A stretch of DNA of 64,000 bases from Anthopleura xanthogrammica (Eukaryota > Cnidaria > Anthozoa > Actiniaria > Actiniidae), in NCBI GenBank assembly GCA_964019055.1, contig OZ025224.1, forward strand, positions 873,501 through 937,500, in the 5' to 3' direction. This document shows, piece by piece, positions 9,301-21,393 of the stretch. The first letter of the stretch is position 1; every line of letters begins with the position of its first letter. The notes below the pieces were generated by a model. That model was not told the DNA's origin and did no database searches. It worked only from the letters and a program-made list of their open reading frames with translations. Made by a program: the position numbers and the translations under genes.

Positions 9301-11552
9301 TTTAAAGGAATCAGACAGTAGTGAGGAAGATTCAGACGAAGAAGAGGAAGAACCAAAAGCTCCAAAAAGGAAATCTACAGCTACTGAAGAAACCAAGACA
9401 CCAAAACAGAATAAATCTGCCGATGGAAATTGTAAGAAAAAGAAAATGTTTTAATGTGCTACTTGTCGTACCATACTCATAAATAAAATCTATGTACAAA
9501 CTATGCCTATCAAGGCATCAAAGTGAAGCATTGATACCTAATTGGTTAGCAGGAATTTATAGCACAGAGTTCAAAGTTGTCAAAAAAAAAAATGTCAAAA
9601 AGAAATCAAAAACTAAAGAAGTGACTAATAGCAGCCAAAGAAAAACTTGTCCTATCCTCGCAAAAATATATTCTGTACAGAAAAAAAGAAATATCCATAA
9701 GTGATGTGATTTGTGTCTTATTCGAATCAACAGATAGCGTCTTCATTGGTAACCTGTCATATGATGCTGATGAAGAAAGTCTAAAGGGCATTTTTGAGGA
9801 GAACGGCCTCTCTCCTTCAGTTAGAATTATCACACAAAGTGATGGCAGATCTAAAGGGTAAGTTTGACAAGAACATTATTTTCCATTTTTAACAGCCAAC
9901 ATAAAAAGAGGTGTAGGTATTTAGAACTATTGGTTCTTTTAAGAGGGAGAAAAACTAGAAAACCTTGCATTATATCATCAAAGCACTGAATCAGGAGATA
10001 GCTTGGAAGCAACTACACTCACTTAGGAAGGAGTTTCAGAATTGAACCCTGGTCACGGTGGTGAGGGGCAAGCACCCTGACCATGCTCCACCTTGAATCC
10101 TGTTCCTCCAAGTGGTATGGCATCCACTGTTCACATTACTCAATCAAAATTAAGTAAACTTCCATGTCAAGCTTTTTTCAAGCCTTGAACCTTATAATAA
10201 CTCCACTAACTCATCCTTTCTGATGCCCATAGGTTTGGTTATGCAGACTTTACCAGTAACGAAGACTACGAAAAAGCTCTAGAGTTGAATGGTATAGAAT
10301 TCTGTGGACGTAACCTGAAAATCAATGATGCAAACAGCAAACCTGTAACACCAAAAAGTGGTGGTAGAGGTGGTGGTCGTGGAGGTGGAAGGGGGGGTTA
10401 CAGTTCAGGACCCCAAAATCCACCTCACAAGTCGCTGATTGTCAGAAATCTTTCATACAGTACTACAACAGATTCACTAGGTGCTGCTTTTGAAGGCTGC
10501 AGTAATGCGAGAGTCATAACGGATAGAGAAACTGGCGAATCTAGAGGGTATGTAAAGAATTTGTTCTGTTGTATAGAGACTATCGGCCATATGTAGAAAT
10601 AGAGTACCAAAGTGATGACATCACAAAATCATTTTTACGAACTCTAGGATTTTGTTTACATTAACAGAAACTGCACCTGAAATATGATAGCTAGAGAGTA
10701 TGATTGCAAAAAAACAGCTGAGATATAGGTGTAATTTAGTGTAAAAATATCCCCATACATTTTCTCCTATTTGGTGCTGACGTCATTGGATCCAGTGCAA
10801 AATAAGAGAAAATATATGCAGGTTTTTTTTAGATTAAATGCCCAATATCTCAGTTAAAAGTTGGCAGAAATATTTTGTGTTCTCTTCAAATATGAACATT
10901 TCAAAACTAAATAGCAACATTTTGAATTTGATGATGTCACACCTTAGTACTCTGTTGCCTTATCATGATGAACAGACTTAGGACACCGATGAATTCTGTT
11001 AAAACAGAGCTGATCACAAACCAAGTATATCACTGATAATAAGGCACTTGATTTAAAAAAAAATTGTTTGCAGTTCCTGATACGTTGATTTTATGACAAG
11101 TTTCCATTTTTTTCTTTCAAGGTTTGGTTTCGTAGACTTTGATGATGTCGAGACTGCAAAATCTGCACTCACCGATATGAGTGGAGCAAGCATAGATGGC
11201 AGAGAAGTTAGACTTGATTACTCATCACCTAGACCTGAAGGTGGTGGACGTGGAGGAGGAAGAGGTGGTGGATTCGGTGGACGTGGTGGTGGTGGATATG
11301 GTGGTGGTGGTGGATTCGGGGGACGTGGTGGTGGTCGTGGTCGTGGAGGGCGCGGTGGAAACAGAGGAGGGGGAGGTAAGAATCAAGAGAACTTGTAAAA
11401 AAATGTTGACTTTTTTTTTTAATCAGAGTATAAATCAACACACATCTAAAATAAAGAAAATAATGCCCATTTGTTTTCTTACGCCAACAGCAAGCATGCA
11501 ACGAAAAGGAACTATTCAAGAATTCAAGGGCTCAAAAATAACCTTCGATTAG
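6397..11552 (+). CDS. NCL: nucleolin, 9 exons
   Basis: Nucleolin is the major nucleolar RNA-binding protein and acts in rRNA transcription and processing. Exons: 6397-6423, 7427-7579, 7787-7827, 8234-8948, 9308-9431, 9734-9857, 10233-10547, 11122-11375, 11491-11552, giving 604 residues with continuous frame. The N-terminal half has alternating Lys-rich and acidic SSSEED-type blocks, as in nucleolins (histone-like, CK2-phosphorylatable). RRM1 is near residues 354-428 (RNP2 VFIGNL, RNP1 KGFGYADF) and RRM2 near 461-535 (LIVRNL, RGFGFVDF). An RGG tail at about 537-584 is followed by a conserved-looking end, MQRKGTIQEF...KITFD. Odd feature: a second short RGG stretch lies between the RRMs (about 437-450). 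There are two RRMs rather than the four of vertebrate nucleolin. E-boxes lie upstream; a polyA signal is at 12395. Confidence 0.93.
7137..7370. repeat. ~88 bp tandem repeat in nucleolin intron 1
   Basis: The unit containing ccttca.tgaaggg, aacactgcccttca and gtgctatcaaccagaga begins near 7173, 7260 and 7349 (offsets 87 and 89 bp), giving about 2.5 copies. Each unit has a short internal palindrome (ccttca.tgaagg). Confidence 0.75.
7922..8165 (+). mobile_element. tRNA-derived SINE, family 2, in nucleolin intron 3
   Basis: The head (ggttggctcaattgcttggg...tgttggaggtcatgtaaccc) resembles a tRNA with A and B boxes. The body (cacactcagggtcttaaaat...gaaggtgctgcctttg...ctgcaaatgattagaactt) is the layout of a SINE family I recall from stony coral genomes. 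It ends just before the exon 4 acceptor region. Confidence 0.65.
9915..10095 (-). mobile_element. SINE, minus orientation, in nucleolin intron 6
   Basis: Read on the minus strand, ggtggagcatggtcagggtg, cccctcaccaccgtgacc and agggttcaattctg form a tRNA-like head with a B box. It is followed by the degraded 'tttctccctc' body module shared with SINE family 1. Confidence 0.5.
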
Positions 11553-12394
11553 TTTTGCTGGTGACTTGAAAAATCTTCTGTTTTAGCCCTTAATTTTATA
11601 ACCCAACCATCATAAACTTGTAATTTTGTTTTACAAAACCACATGTAATATAGACAAGAAAATCTCCAGCAACTTCTGTCTCAACATTGTGTAAAGTAAT
11701 TGTAAGGAAACTATTATATCCTATTTACTATTATTTTTATTGAAAAATTGCTAAATAAGCATTGATTTTCTGACGAAGATTGTCGTTACCCTGTACATCG
11801 TACATGAAACAAAATATGATGGTATCTTGGGATTTAGAGGTCATACAAGTAGCAGGTGCTCAATGATTGTAACAAGAGAATTTTTATTTAATTCTTTCTT
11901 GAAAACAAATTGAAGATGATCGTTGTAAAGTCTGAACAAGGTTGTACAAAACCTTTCATATCCTATTTCATTTTACCATTCACACTTGTAGGATAAAACA
12001 GCAGAGTTGGGACATATTTGCAGAAGTTTGTAAAGTATTTCTTTGAAATTTGAAACAGAATCTCAAAACTGCATTAAGAATAGCAAAACTTTCTCATCAA
12101 GTTTATAAGAAAACTGTGAATTGGTTTTATTTTAATTAAGGGTATAAAATGGTTCAGAGCCTGGTATGATTTATTCGTATTTTAACGAAATCAAACTAAA
12201 GTTGTACATAAAGATACATCGCAGAAAGTTTGTAAACAAATAACCCTTTATATTCCTAATTCTGAGGGAAATGTTAAGGTTACTTTTGACCACTTCTGGC
12301 ATTAGGATCCAATATATCATTGCTTTTACAGTATAAAATTGTAGAGAGAATGTATCGTAACTGCAATTCTCATTCATTGTAATCTTTCACAAAA

Positions 12395-12400
12395 AATAAA
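12395..12400 (+). terminator. polyadenylation signal of nucleolin
   Basis: AATAAA lies about 840 bp after the stop codon, at the end of an AT-rich stretch with no competing gene. The 3' UTR assignment is inferred. Confidence 0.4.
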
Positions 12401-12635
12401 TGTTCCCTTCATCAAATGCTATGGTATTTTCTCATGTTGAGGGTCAAATCTAGATGGGATGGTCTTTATTTTTGCTCCTGTAGCCCAATTAAATTGTTCT
12501 ATTTTTAAGAGTTCTTTTTTTTAGTAACATAATGGCCGACAAATAGAAGGGTTAGGAAATTCACATTAATTCACTTAAGATGTTATTGTTCAAAATAAGT
12601 GTTCTGTTTGATTTTAATATCCTCTGACAAGGAAG

Positions 12636-13011
12636 CTTTCATTTATTACTGTATGGGGGGATCGGCAATATTGGGGGGCTCACATTCTTTTCGGAAGCTA
12701 TTTAGGGGGCTGTTACTAGAGTACAAACACTAAAAGTGTGCAATACTTTGCACTATTTACTGCTAAATAGTGCTGCCTAAACAATAGAAAACAATAGAAT
12801 TAGCATATTTTAGCAGTATTTAGTGGTATTTATGCTGCACACTTTTAGTGTTTGTACTCTAGTTGTATGCAGCTTTATAGGGGTTTAGTAATAAACTGGG
12901 CAAAGTATAGGGGGGTTATGATATTTTTGCCAACCAGGATAATATGGGTAATATTTGGAAAAGACAAGATGATTTTCGCGACCCCCCCTCCCATACACTA
13001 ATAAATGAAAA
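12636..13011. mobile_element. foldback element with a nested palindromic MITE
   Basis: The outer arms match inversely: tttcatttattactgtatgg at the left and ccatacactaataaatgaaa at the right, both followed inward by C/G runs. Inside, 12715-12862 is a second palindrome with ends CTAGAGTACAAACACTAAAA and TTTTAGTGTTTGTACTCTAG that match perfectly. The inner element interrupts the outer one. Confidence 0.7.
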
Positions 13012-13391
13012 CCCCCTAAAGGTCTTTCGAAAGATACTGGGCATTGTGGTCATTCTCAGAGTAAATTTTGGTACTAAACTTGTGACATCATCTTCCCACA
13101 AAAATCCTTAAAATAGGAAATTTTGAAGAAAATTGACTTGTGTTTTATGACCAAGTTTCAAGAATTTTGGAATAAAAATGGAAAAGTTGAATGAAGGGTG
13201 CTGATTTCAAAGCCTTTAGTGGCTGTTGTGTAATGATGAGATGACTTTATCACTATAAAAACGTTTATTTTCAATTGTTTATTCTAAACAACACTAATGA
13301 TATTTACAAGAATTGCTTTCACCATAGCTATGACTCCCTAATCTCATCAGAAACTTGATACATGAATCATTTGTCCTGTCTGTTCTCTGTG

Positions 13392-13530
13392 TATAGAACT
13401 CTTTCATGTGACGTCAAAGCAGCTCAATTTGGATGACGAAATAAAAGAATTCCAATCTCCTGAAAATTGGAACCAATTGTTTTGTCCTTCAAATTCTGCT
13501 TCGTTCAGGCTTGCTGCACGAGGTCTATGG
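13392..13530. mobile_element. foldback MITE, family A, copy 3
   Basis: It runs from tatagaactctttcatgtga to gctgcacgaggtctat with the family A inner arms. It contains a perfect CRE-type octamer TGACGTCA at 13409-13416. Confidence 0.7.
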
Positions 13531-13786
13531 TATAGCCTGAGTACCTTAACCTGATACTCAGGCTATCTATGGTATGGCTTCAGTGGCCTTCAGCTGATGG
13601 TTAGATTAGACGTAGCACAGGTCTAGAGCTAATAGCCTAGTATCTGCCCAAGTTACACCCCAAACTATTGATTATCTGTGTTGATTTCACACATTCTTGG
13701 GAGTCTGATCTCTTGGCCCTGATTGATTACAGGGGCTAGATTTATGTTGTTACAGGACGATGGTAGCTCAGTAGTATATAAAAACA

Positions 13787-16700
13787 TTATTTAGCACCCC
13801 TCTTCTTTTTCGAAGCTGCTTTATCAGAAGAAGCTGACCCCGGATGATGAGTTTTCTTGGGCTGTGCTTCTCGGCGACTTATCTAAATGTAAATGAATAT
13901 ATTTATTAATTGATTTTTAATGACGATAACGCTTAGCTTAGCCTCCTTTGTAGACATTCTGAGAGCCATCACACGACATTTTTAGGGCTTTCATGTCATC
14001 ACACAACGTATAGAATCGTGATAATCCTAAGAACATCTACGTAGTATGCTACGCTTGGCTCAGCAGAGTTTGTTGACAGACAGACAGGTAGACAGACAGA
14101 CTACTTACCCCTTTCATAATTTTATTCTTGAGTTCTTGCTGTGTTAGTGGTCTCTGTTCATCATCACTGCCTGAAGAGTCTTCACTGTCGTAATCATCAC
14201 CAGTTGATGGTGGTACAATGTTAACAGATACAGAGCCAGGCTGTGGTCCTTGGCCGAGTAGACCAACAGGCACAGAAGGTTCCTCTTTTTCAGGCTCCTA
14301 AATAAAATGAAATTTTAGTGATTAGTCAAGAATTATTATTCAACAGCTGAATTAGTAGAATTTCAAGTCTAGCTGTTTCATGAAATACCCTCAATTGAGA
14401 ATAAATTATAATATTCTTTGTTAGAGTTGTATCCATCATGTGTATTCTAATAAGCAACCATGAAACAAGGAAATAATACTCCAGGGAATGAAACACGGTC
14501 AGAAACAGGAAAACTATGACAGCTCAAGTATAACCCCTTTCACATGCCATCAAAGCAGCTCAATCTGGAGGACAAAACAAAAGAATTTCAATCTCCTGAG
14601 AATTGGAAACCTATTGTTTTATCCTCCAAATTCAAGTGCATTCCGACAGGCTGCAAGGGGTCTATAATGTCTCCAAACTAAGTGACAACACTATAAACTT
14701 CTTACCTTTGAAACGTGAAAACCATAAACTTGCAGAAGTTCATTCGTTCTTTGCTCAATAATCCCCAAAAACTGCATCATATTGTTATCAGTAATGCCTT
14801 CCTTGCTGCCGAGAAGGTTCTCTATTGCCGACTTATCACAGTTAACCTTGTCAAACAATGAATCAATTCCTGATTTCAGTTGTTCCAGTATCTTCTTGGT
14901 CTGTTTGTATTGGCCTTCAAACTGTTCCTGCTTATCGGCAGATGAGTTTTGTTGATCTTCTAGACCTTTCATGATGTTTTTTCTTTGTGTCTCCATATCT
15001 ACACCCTCGCTCTTGAATTTTTCTATGTCAGCATTTACCTGGAAAGAAAATTTACAACAGGTCATTTTAGTTCCTGGATTTCCACCAAAAAATTCTTAAG
15101 ACAAAACTTGAGTTCCCAAAGGAGGTTTGACAAGAATGCATAGAAGAAGATTAAAAAGGTTTAGAACCTTGTGAAATGAAGATTAAATTTCAGTAGGTTG
15201 TTGGGTTGGTAGTTGGATGGGAGGGAAGGTACCAGTAGGTAGATGGATGAATGAATGGCTGGCTGGTTGAGTAGATGATGGATAAGACAAAGGAGAAAGG
15301 AAGAGATACTGTAAATGATTTATAGCATTCAGATAATTTACTCACCTCGTTGATCTGTTCTTGTACCATTTCTATCTCATTGTTTAACTCATTAACATAG
15401 TTAAACAGAGCAAAGTTTCTATCTTCGACTTCAATGAATTTATTAACCAGTAAATCAATGTCTTCGATTTCTGTTGATTCTTTGATCTTTCGAAATGCTG
15501 TTTCGTAAGACTGCAACAAAACAAATTAGGGATACCTTAGAAATAATACTTGATCATGATGACAAAGTTCTTTCTAAATAGTAGTAATTATAAATCCATG
15601 CTGTCTTATACATATATTAGCCATTCCGAAGTTGATGAAAAAAACTGGGATAAATTTAGATTTCCAGGAGAGTTTATGGATATTTTGTATAAAATTAGTA
15701 TGATATTCATCATTTAGTGCGAAATAAAATAAAGAATTAACCATTTCTGGAGTCTTCTGTCTATTAAGGATGACACCTCAGTTTTGCAAATTTTATTGAT
15801 TCTGATTGGCTGTTTTTTTTTTCTCAGATCAGCTGGCAGTAAATCATAATCAAGCATTAAGCTACTGTACTTACCTCAATAGTTTCATCGGCTTTGTCTC
15901 CCTTATCTTTCTCATCCTTTTTCTTTTTACGGTAACTCAACTCTCCTTCCATCATCTCTGCTCGTTCTTCTCCTTTCACTCTCATAAACTCCTTCAACTT
16001 TCGCTCATGGTCTATGATACGTTCTAGCTCCATGAATTCTGTTTTGTATTGTGCAATGTCTTTGTCGTTCTTTTCTTTCAGTGCAAGCATTTTAGCTTGG
16101 GCTTCATCTCTGAGAGAGAGAAAAAAGGAACACTTTGAATATTATGGTGCCATCATTATTAGGGGGTTTTGAATGGCTTCCTAAAAACTTTCTGTAAAAT
16201 TTAGTGGGTCTCAAAGAAAGAAGAAAAATAGGACAGAAAGGAAATGGGACAAAATAGGAAAATAAGCCTGCCAGCAAATTATCAATTACCTGGCATCGTA
16301 AGCAGCAGTGGATGCCTCGATCAATTCACTTGCTTGTTTCTTGTAATCCTGATACACCTTGTCCAGTTTTTTATGGCAGTTTTCATAGTACTGTCGTTCT
16401 TTCCTCAAATTATCTATTTCTGATCTACAATCACTATTTTCTGCTAGTGCTTTGTTGAATTTAACATTTGCCTAGAAAAAAGTCAAAAATGATAAATTGT
16501 TATTATATTTTAGGGCTTTGAGTGTGGCCATGGGTTGCATATGCGCTACTTCTAGTCAGCGCTTTCTCTCACCACTGTGTAGTACATGCCTGGGGTTGCG
16601 GGTTCAAATCCTAGCTGAGCCAAGTTGAGTTTGTTTGATGTGTTGTTCTATCACTTCATATGAGGGTTTTTCTCCAGGTTTTTTGGTTTTCCTCCCTCCA

Positions 16701-19164
16701 TAAAAATCAACATGTGAGTTGAGTGTTGTGTGTTGTAAATAGGGAACGTAGTGTCAGGTACTAGTGTGTGTGGAGTGAACCTCACAGAGTGATCAGCACC
16801 TAATTATGTGGAGTGATGTTTGTGGCATAGAAGTTTTTATATCTCAGCACAGAGACACAGCATATCTTTCATCATAGTTTAATATTTTCAACTTACCTTG
16901 TCCAGTCTGTTTTCTAACACCCTGATTTGTTTCTGTGTTTGAACATGCCTTGCATGGCTCATATGAACACTAGAAAATTATGAAAAGAAAAATTATCAAA
17001 ATTACAATAAGTACACCAAGAGTAAAACCATCCAGAGTGTACGAAAAACTAAGAACGAAAAGGATTGTTGTAATTCAAGTGACCCTCACCCAAATCTTAG
17101 AGGTCACATATGGCAAAAATTTGCTTTCATTTTTTAAACATCACGTAAGCTTCAACTTTTTTCCTCCAAATTTTAGGAAACACATGTTTTTGTATTGGGG
17201 AGAGACTGGAAGTCTGGTAGTTGTAATAGAGTATTAAAAGTATTTTTATAAAAGCTACAGTAGATACCTTAGTAAGACCAAAGATCATCAATATTATTTT
17301 ATCTTTTTAAATATTTCTTACCCTCCCATGTTTTTCCTCTGTTGACTGATTTTCTTTTCCATCATTCTTATCTAAAAAGAAAATTTAAAATTCAAAAATC
17401 AAAACAATTACTTTGAGGAGCATTATAATGAGTAAAGGAAGAAACTAGGAAGAAAGAAAGGAAAAGAAAATAACAGAATGGGATTCTACAGAATGGAATT
17501 TAAATTTATAAGCTCAATCTTTTTATGAGAGAAAGGGAAAAATATTTTCCATTTATCACATGATATATTTATCACATTGAATACATTTTGATTTTGTCAT
17601 ACCTGGGTACTGAGATCATTAATGTCATCTTTAATGGACTGCAATTCGTCTTTTAAAGTATCTGAAGGGGAAAATAGGGTTAATAACCTTAAATTAATTG
17701 ATTCAAATGAATAATCTTTATTGTCATGTCTTAACACATCAAATTTCTAAACTATATCACCTATAATTGTTAAACTATTTTTTACCTTCTTCATCAAGTT
17801 TTCCATGTAAGGCATCAGTATTAACTGCATCCTGGTAATAAAACAATCGTGTTAATGATAAGGTTTTTTTAAAGTGAACTTTGAGTCACATTTCTTTAAT
17901 TTCTTTTGACTCTGATGAAATATTTCCAACTTTAAGCCATGAAAACTAAACTATTATAGGGGAAGTAACACTCTAAAAATGCAAGGGCCGCTAACTAAAG
18001 CACCCTACAAAGTGGGGGCTCAGATTGGAAAATATGGAAGACTAGTATAGTGTGCATAACCTATAAGAGTGAGTACTGATTGAGACTTGGAAATTTAGTG
18101 ATATTGGAGAGCCCTGTGTCTGTGATTGGGGAGTGGAGGGGGGGAGGCTCCCCCAGCCTTCTCAGGGAACCCATGGGATGGAAAATTCTACAAATTATAG
18201 TAATTACCTTATTAATATTCTGTTCACTACCAGCAAGTCTGTTATCCTTCATCAATTCTTCATTTTCCATCTGAAGTGCTTCGATAGCAGCTCTGTAACC
18301 AATAACCAATTATTAAATATTATTGTACCTACAGAAACACATGGAAATATACAATCATGGTGCTTCCTAATTTCATCTTCTGCATTATATCTGTATACTA
18401 GTATCCTCGGCTGGGGTCTCTCTTTGGCGTTTCTTGTTTGTTTGTTTGACGGGATGCTTGAGTGGTATGTAGGTTTATGTCACAAAAGGAAAGCAGCAAA
18501 AAGGCTAAATCTTTACCAGTATTCTTCGATTACAAGTTACGTCATTGCTGCCTCGCGGAGGAGCATTGGTGCCATTTAACAAAAGATTTCTCATTAGCAT
18601 CCATTGTTTAAGGGCACTAAAATGGCCGCAATGTTTTTGTCTTTTGACTGACTCAACCCATCAATTTTCTACACTCCTGTCACTTCATTTGATCAACAGA
18701 CAGTCTCAAAAGCCTGCAGCAAAAACTGACCTCTGTTTTCGTATAGTGTTTTGAGATTCTTCACTGTAAGCCTTGCGATCTCCTTCCATTATTCGATACT
18801 GCCGCTGAAGCTTGGCCAACTCTTGCTCAGCTGTTTGAAAAAGAAAAAATTAATTTCAACACATTTTTTAAGTTTCCAATATTTTTCTATATTTGTAATG
18901 GTATTGCTTTAACGAGAAAATATCATATAAGTTGGTAATGGTATAACTATATTTTTTAGGGGGGGGGGGGGGGGATAGCTATGGATCTCAAATTATATAA
19001 TTTGTTGGATTCAAAGTTCTCCTAATTTCAATGAATATCTTTATTTAGCTGCTTAGAATAGCCAATAAATCTAGTCATTAATCTATAGGGGTCTCGGTTT
19101 ACTCACCAATGCCATCCAGCTCTGCCTCGCTCGTATCTGATCGTCTACTCTGTGCCCTCTGCAT
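13787..19164 (-). CDS. ODAD1: outer dynein arm docking complex subunit, ODAD1/CCDC114/CCDC63 family, 13 exons
   Basis: The docking complex fixes outer dynein arms to the axonemal doublet microtubules of motile cilia. Coding exons in transcript order: 19107-19164, 18731-18830, 18208-18292, 17786-17831, 17603-17661, 17322-17371, 16897-16969, 16290-16471, 15875-16109, 15346-15510, 14706-15038, 14109-14297, 13787-13882. These give 1671 bp and 556 residues in frame. The start has ELAKLQRQYRIMEGDRKAYS, the hallmark N-terminal helix of the family. Coiled coil continues to about residue 440 (RKNMGG...QKQIRVLENRLDK; RNFALFNYVNELNNEIEM). The tail has an acidic DSEDSSGSDDE patch and a Lys-rich end. An extra 5' UTR exon is possible, since an AG acceptor lies just upstream of the ATG. 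Whether it is ODAD1 or CCDC63 cannot be settled by eye. Confidence 0.9.
14385..14522. mobile_element. foldback MITE, family B, degraded copy
   Basis: It shares with the other family B copies the order ttctttgttagagttgtatcc, tcatgtgtattct, aaggaaataatactcca and gaatgaaacacggtcagaaa. It lies in ODAD1 intron 11, directly next to a family A copy. Confidence 0.55.
14530..14665. mobile_element. foldback MITE, family A, copy 4
   Basis: It begins taacccctttcacatgcc and ends ctgcaaggggtcta, with inverse arms gaggacaaaacaaaagaatt and ctattgttttatcctcc. It lies in an ODAD1 intron, 40 bp from the exon starting at 14706. Confidence 0.75.
16535..16770 (+). mobile_element. tRNA-derived SINE in ODAD1 intron 7
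   Basis: A B-box-like segment (ttgcgggttcaaatcctagc) is followed by the SINE body modules tttttctccaggtttt and ttttcctccctccataaaaa. The element is antisense to the gene. Confidence 0.6.
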
Positions 19165-19731
19165 GTTGTTGGTGCCTGAAATCCAAAAACAATTCATAAC
19201 TAACCTATATTTTATCGTAGATGAACACCAAAAACGATAAATATCTCTATTTTTACACTGAGAGTTTAGGAATAATAGTAGTAAAATAGGAATTAGAATC
19301 AGCTCGAGCTGAAGAAATTTCGAGGTTTCTAATTGAAGAAGACGTTCTCGACGACTCTAGTAAATCTCCATCAAAACTTCTTGAATTATAAACTAGAAGA
19401 AAAGAATCTTCAGAGTCTCATTCAAGTTTTTTTTTATCCGGATAGAAACCGTACTTCTTCAACAAAATTAATTTGGACATAATTTTTCTAATGGAAAATA
19501 GAAAAGGCGCCCGAGTTCTAAAATAAAATTCGAAAACGAGTAAATTCGTTCTCAAAAGATAGAAATAATTCAACAAATTGTTTCACCTACCGCTGTATTA
19601 TCTAGAATACTAAGAATTTCTCTTGTAAATGGGTTTTAAGAGTGAGTAATTGTTGTTTTTCCGTCAGGGTTTATGATGGTTTGTTTTAATGGTCGCCAAC
19701 AAACTCTGTTTTCTTGACGAAATGTTACCCT

Positions 19732-19745
19732 GTTGTCATAGTGAC
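19732..19745. promoter_or_regulatory. X-box-like RFX motif upstream of ODAD1
   Basis: GTTGTC-AT-AGTGAC fits the X-box pattern and lies about 570 bp upstream of the ODAD1 ATG. RFX factors drive motile-cilium genes in animals. The distance is long unless a 5' UTR exon lies between. Confidence 0.35.
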
Positions 19746-19971
19746 GTACAAAATGATCGCAGGCTCTTGTCTGTATCCCCAGTCTCTTCTCGTCCTATTG
19801 ATTAAGGACTTTTTCCTTACGTCGTAAATTATAATTTCAGAGTGTCTATAAATTTGCTTAAAAGTGGGGGTGGGACTAAAGCTAGAGAATTACGTAGAAA
19901 ATTGAGGGATACTCCTACTTCAGATAAAGGGATACTCCTAGTTCACGTGAAGGGGTACTCCTAGTTCAGGT

Positions 19972-20525
19972 GAATTACTGAAAGTACACCGCTACCGCGA
20001 GGTGATTTTTTCCATCCGTCGTTACGATAACTTTATGTCACAGAACGTTTTCATAGTCATAAAGAAATTAGTTTATCATCTCTTCATACGTTGAGTGTTA
20101 TCAATTAAAAAAACTGACTTTTAAACGGTGTTATTTACTTCATAAGCGGTCACGATACTTTAGGACTACATCACGGGCGTAGAGTGTTTTCGAAATTACA
20201 GTAAATGTATGTAAATGTGGCTGTCAGGACCCTGTGGCGCGCCCTCCTCGCCCGTGATATAATCTTTCAAGTAGTACGCAGTAGTATTAGTAGTTTTAGC
20301 GTTAAATTATTCAGTGTCTGTGGTGTAATTGTCAGATCTGGTGTACTACCTACCAAATAGTACGTTTGTAGATTAAATATTATCAACTTCTTTAGCGATT
20401 TTCTCTGCCTTAACGAGACAGCAAAGAGATTATTTCTGAAAACATATTCCGTATTTTTATGTTTCAAAAACGACTTTTTCATGTACGTGTTCTTTGGTAA
20501 GAACTGACAAGGCAGACTAGTTCAG
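19972..20525. repeat. ~550 bp direct repeat, copy 1
   Basis: This 554 bp segment runs from gaattactgaaagtacacc to ggcagactagttcag and recurs at 21394-21936. It contains an inverted pair (atcacgggcg at about 20171 and cgcccgtgat at about 20249) bracketing ~90 bp. A 71-codon minus-strand frame (20267-20482) is shared with copy 2, but nothing else shows that it is coding. Confidence 0.85.
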
Positions 20526-21140
20526 CAGGTACAAGGATACTCCTAGTTCAGATTGGGGGATACACCTAGCTCAGGGGAGAGCATACTCCTAGTTCAGATG
20601 GGGGGATACTCCTAGTTCAGCTGAAAGGATACTCCTAGTTCAGCTGAAAGGATACTCCTAGTTTAGATGGGGGATACTCCTAGTTCAGGTGAAAGGATAC
20701 TCCTATTTTAGCTGAAGGAATACTTCTATAGTTCAGGTTAGGGGATACTCCTAGTTCAGGTGAAAGGATACTCCTATTTTAGCTGAAGGGATACTTCTAT
20801 AGTTCAGGTTAGGGGATACTCCTAGTTCAGGTGAAAGGATACTCCTATTTTAGCTGAAGGAATACTTCTATAGTTCAGGTTAGGGGATACTCCTAGTTCA
20901 GGTGAAAGGATACTCCTATTTTAGCTGAAGGAATACTTCTATAGTTCAGGTTAGGGGATACTCCTAGTTCAGGTGAAAGGATACTCCTATTTTAGCTGAA
21001 GGGATACTTCTATAGTTCAGGTTAGGGGATACTCCTAGTTCAGGTGAATGGATACTCCTAGTACAGATGGGGGATAGTAGTAGTATGAAGTAGTACTCCT
21101 ACTTCAGATGAAAGGATACTCCTAGTTCAGGTGAGGGGAT
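20526..21140. repeat. higher-order tandem repeat, 71 bp period
   Basis: The word ggggatactcctagttcagg recurs at 20741, 20812, 20883, 20954 and 21025, exactly 71 bp apart. Each 71 bp unit holds three diverged monomers of about 23-24 bp. Flanking monomers are irregular, so only the centre has been homogenised at the three-monomer level. Confidence 0.9.
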
Positions 21141-21393
21141 GCTATTAGTTCCAATTGGAATGCAGTGGAAGAAGAGCCACTCTTTGGAATCCACTGTTAA
21201 TTCGCATTTATTTTACTAATTTTTTTTATTTGGTTCAGTTTAAGGGATTCTTCTAGTTCAAGACAGTCAAGGAATACACATAGTTTATGCGAGCGGATAC
21301 TCCTAATTCAGTTAAGGTGATGCTCCTTGTTGAGGTCGAGGGATGTTCCTAACTCAGGTGAGGGAATACTTAAGTCTTACGAATTTTGCGCCA

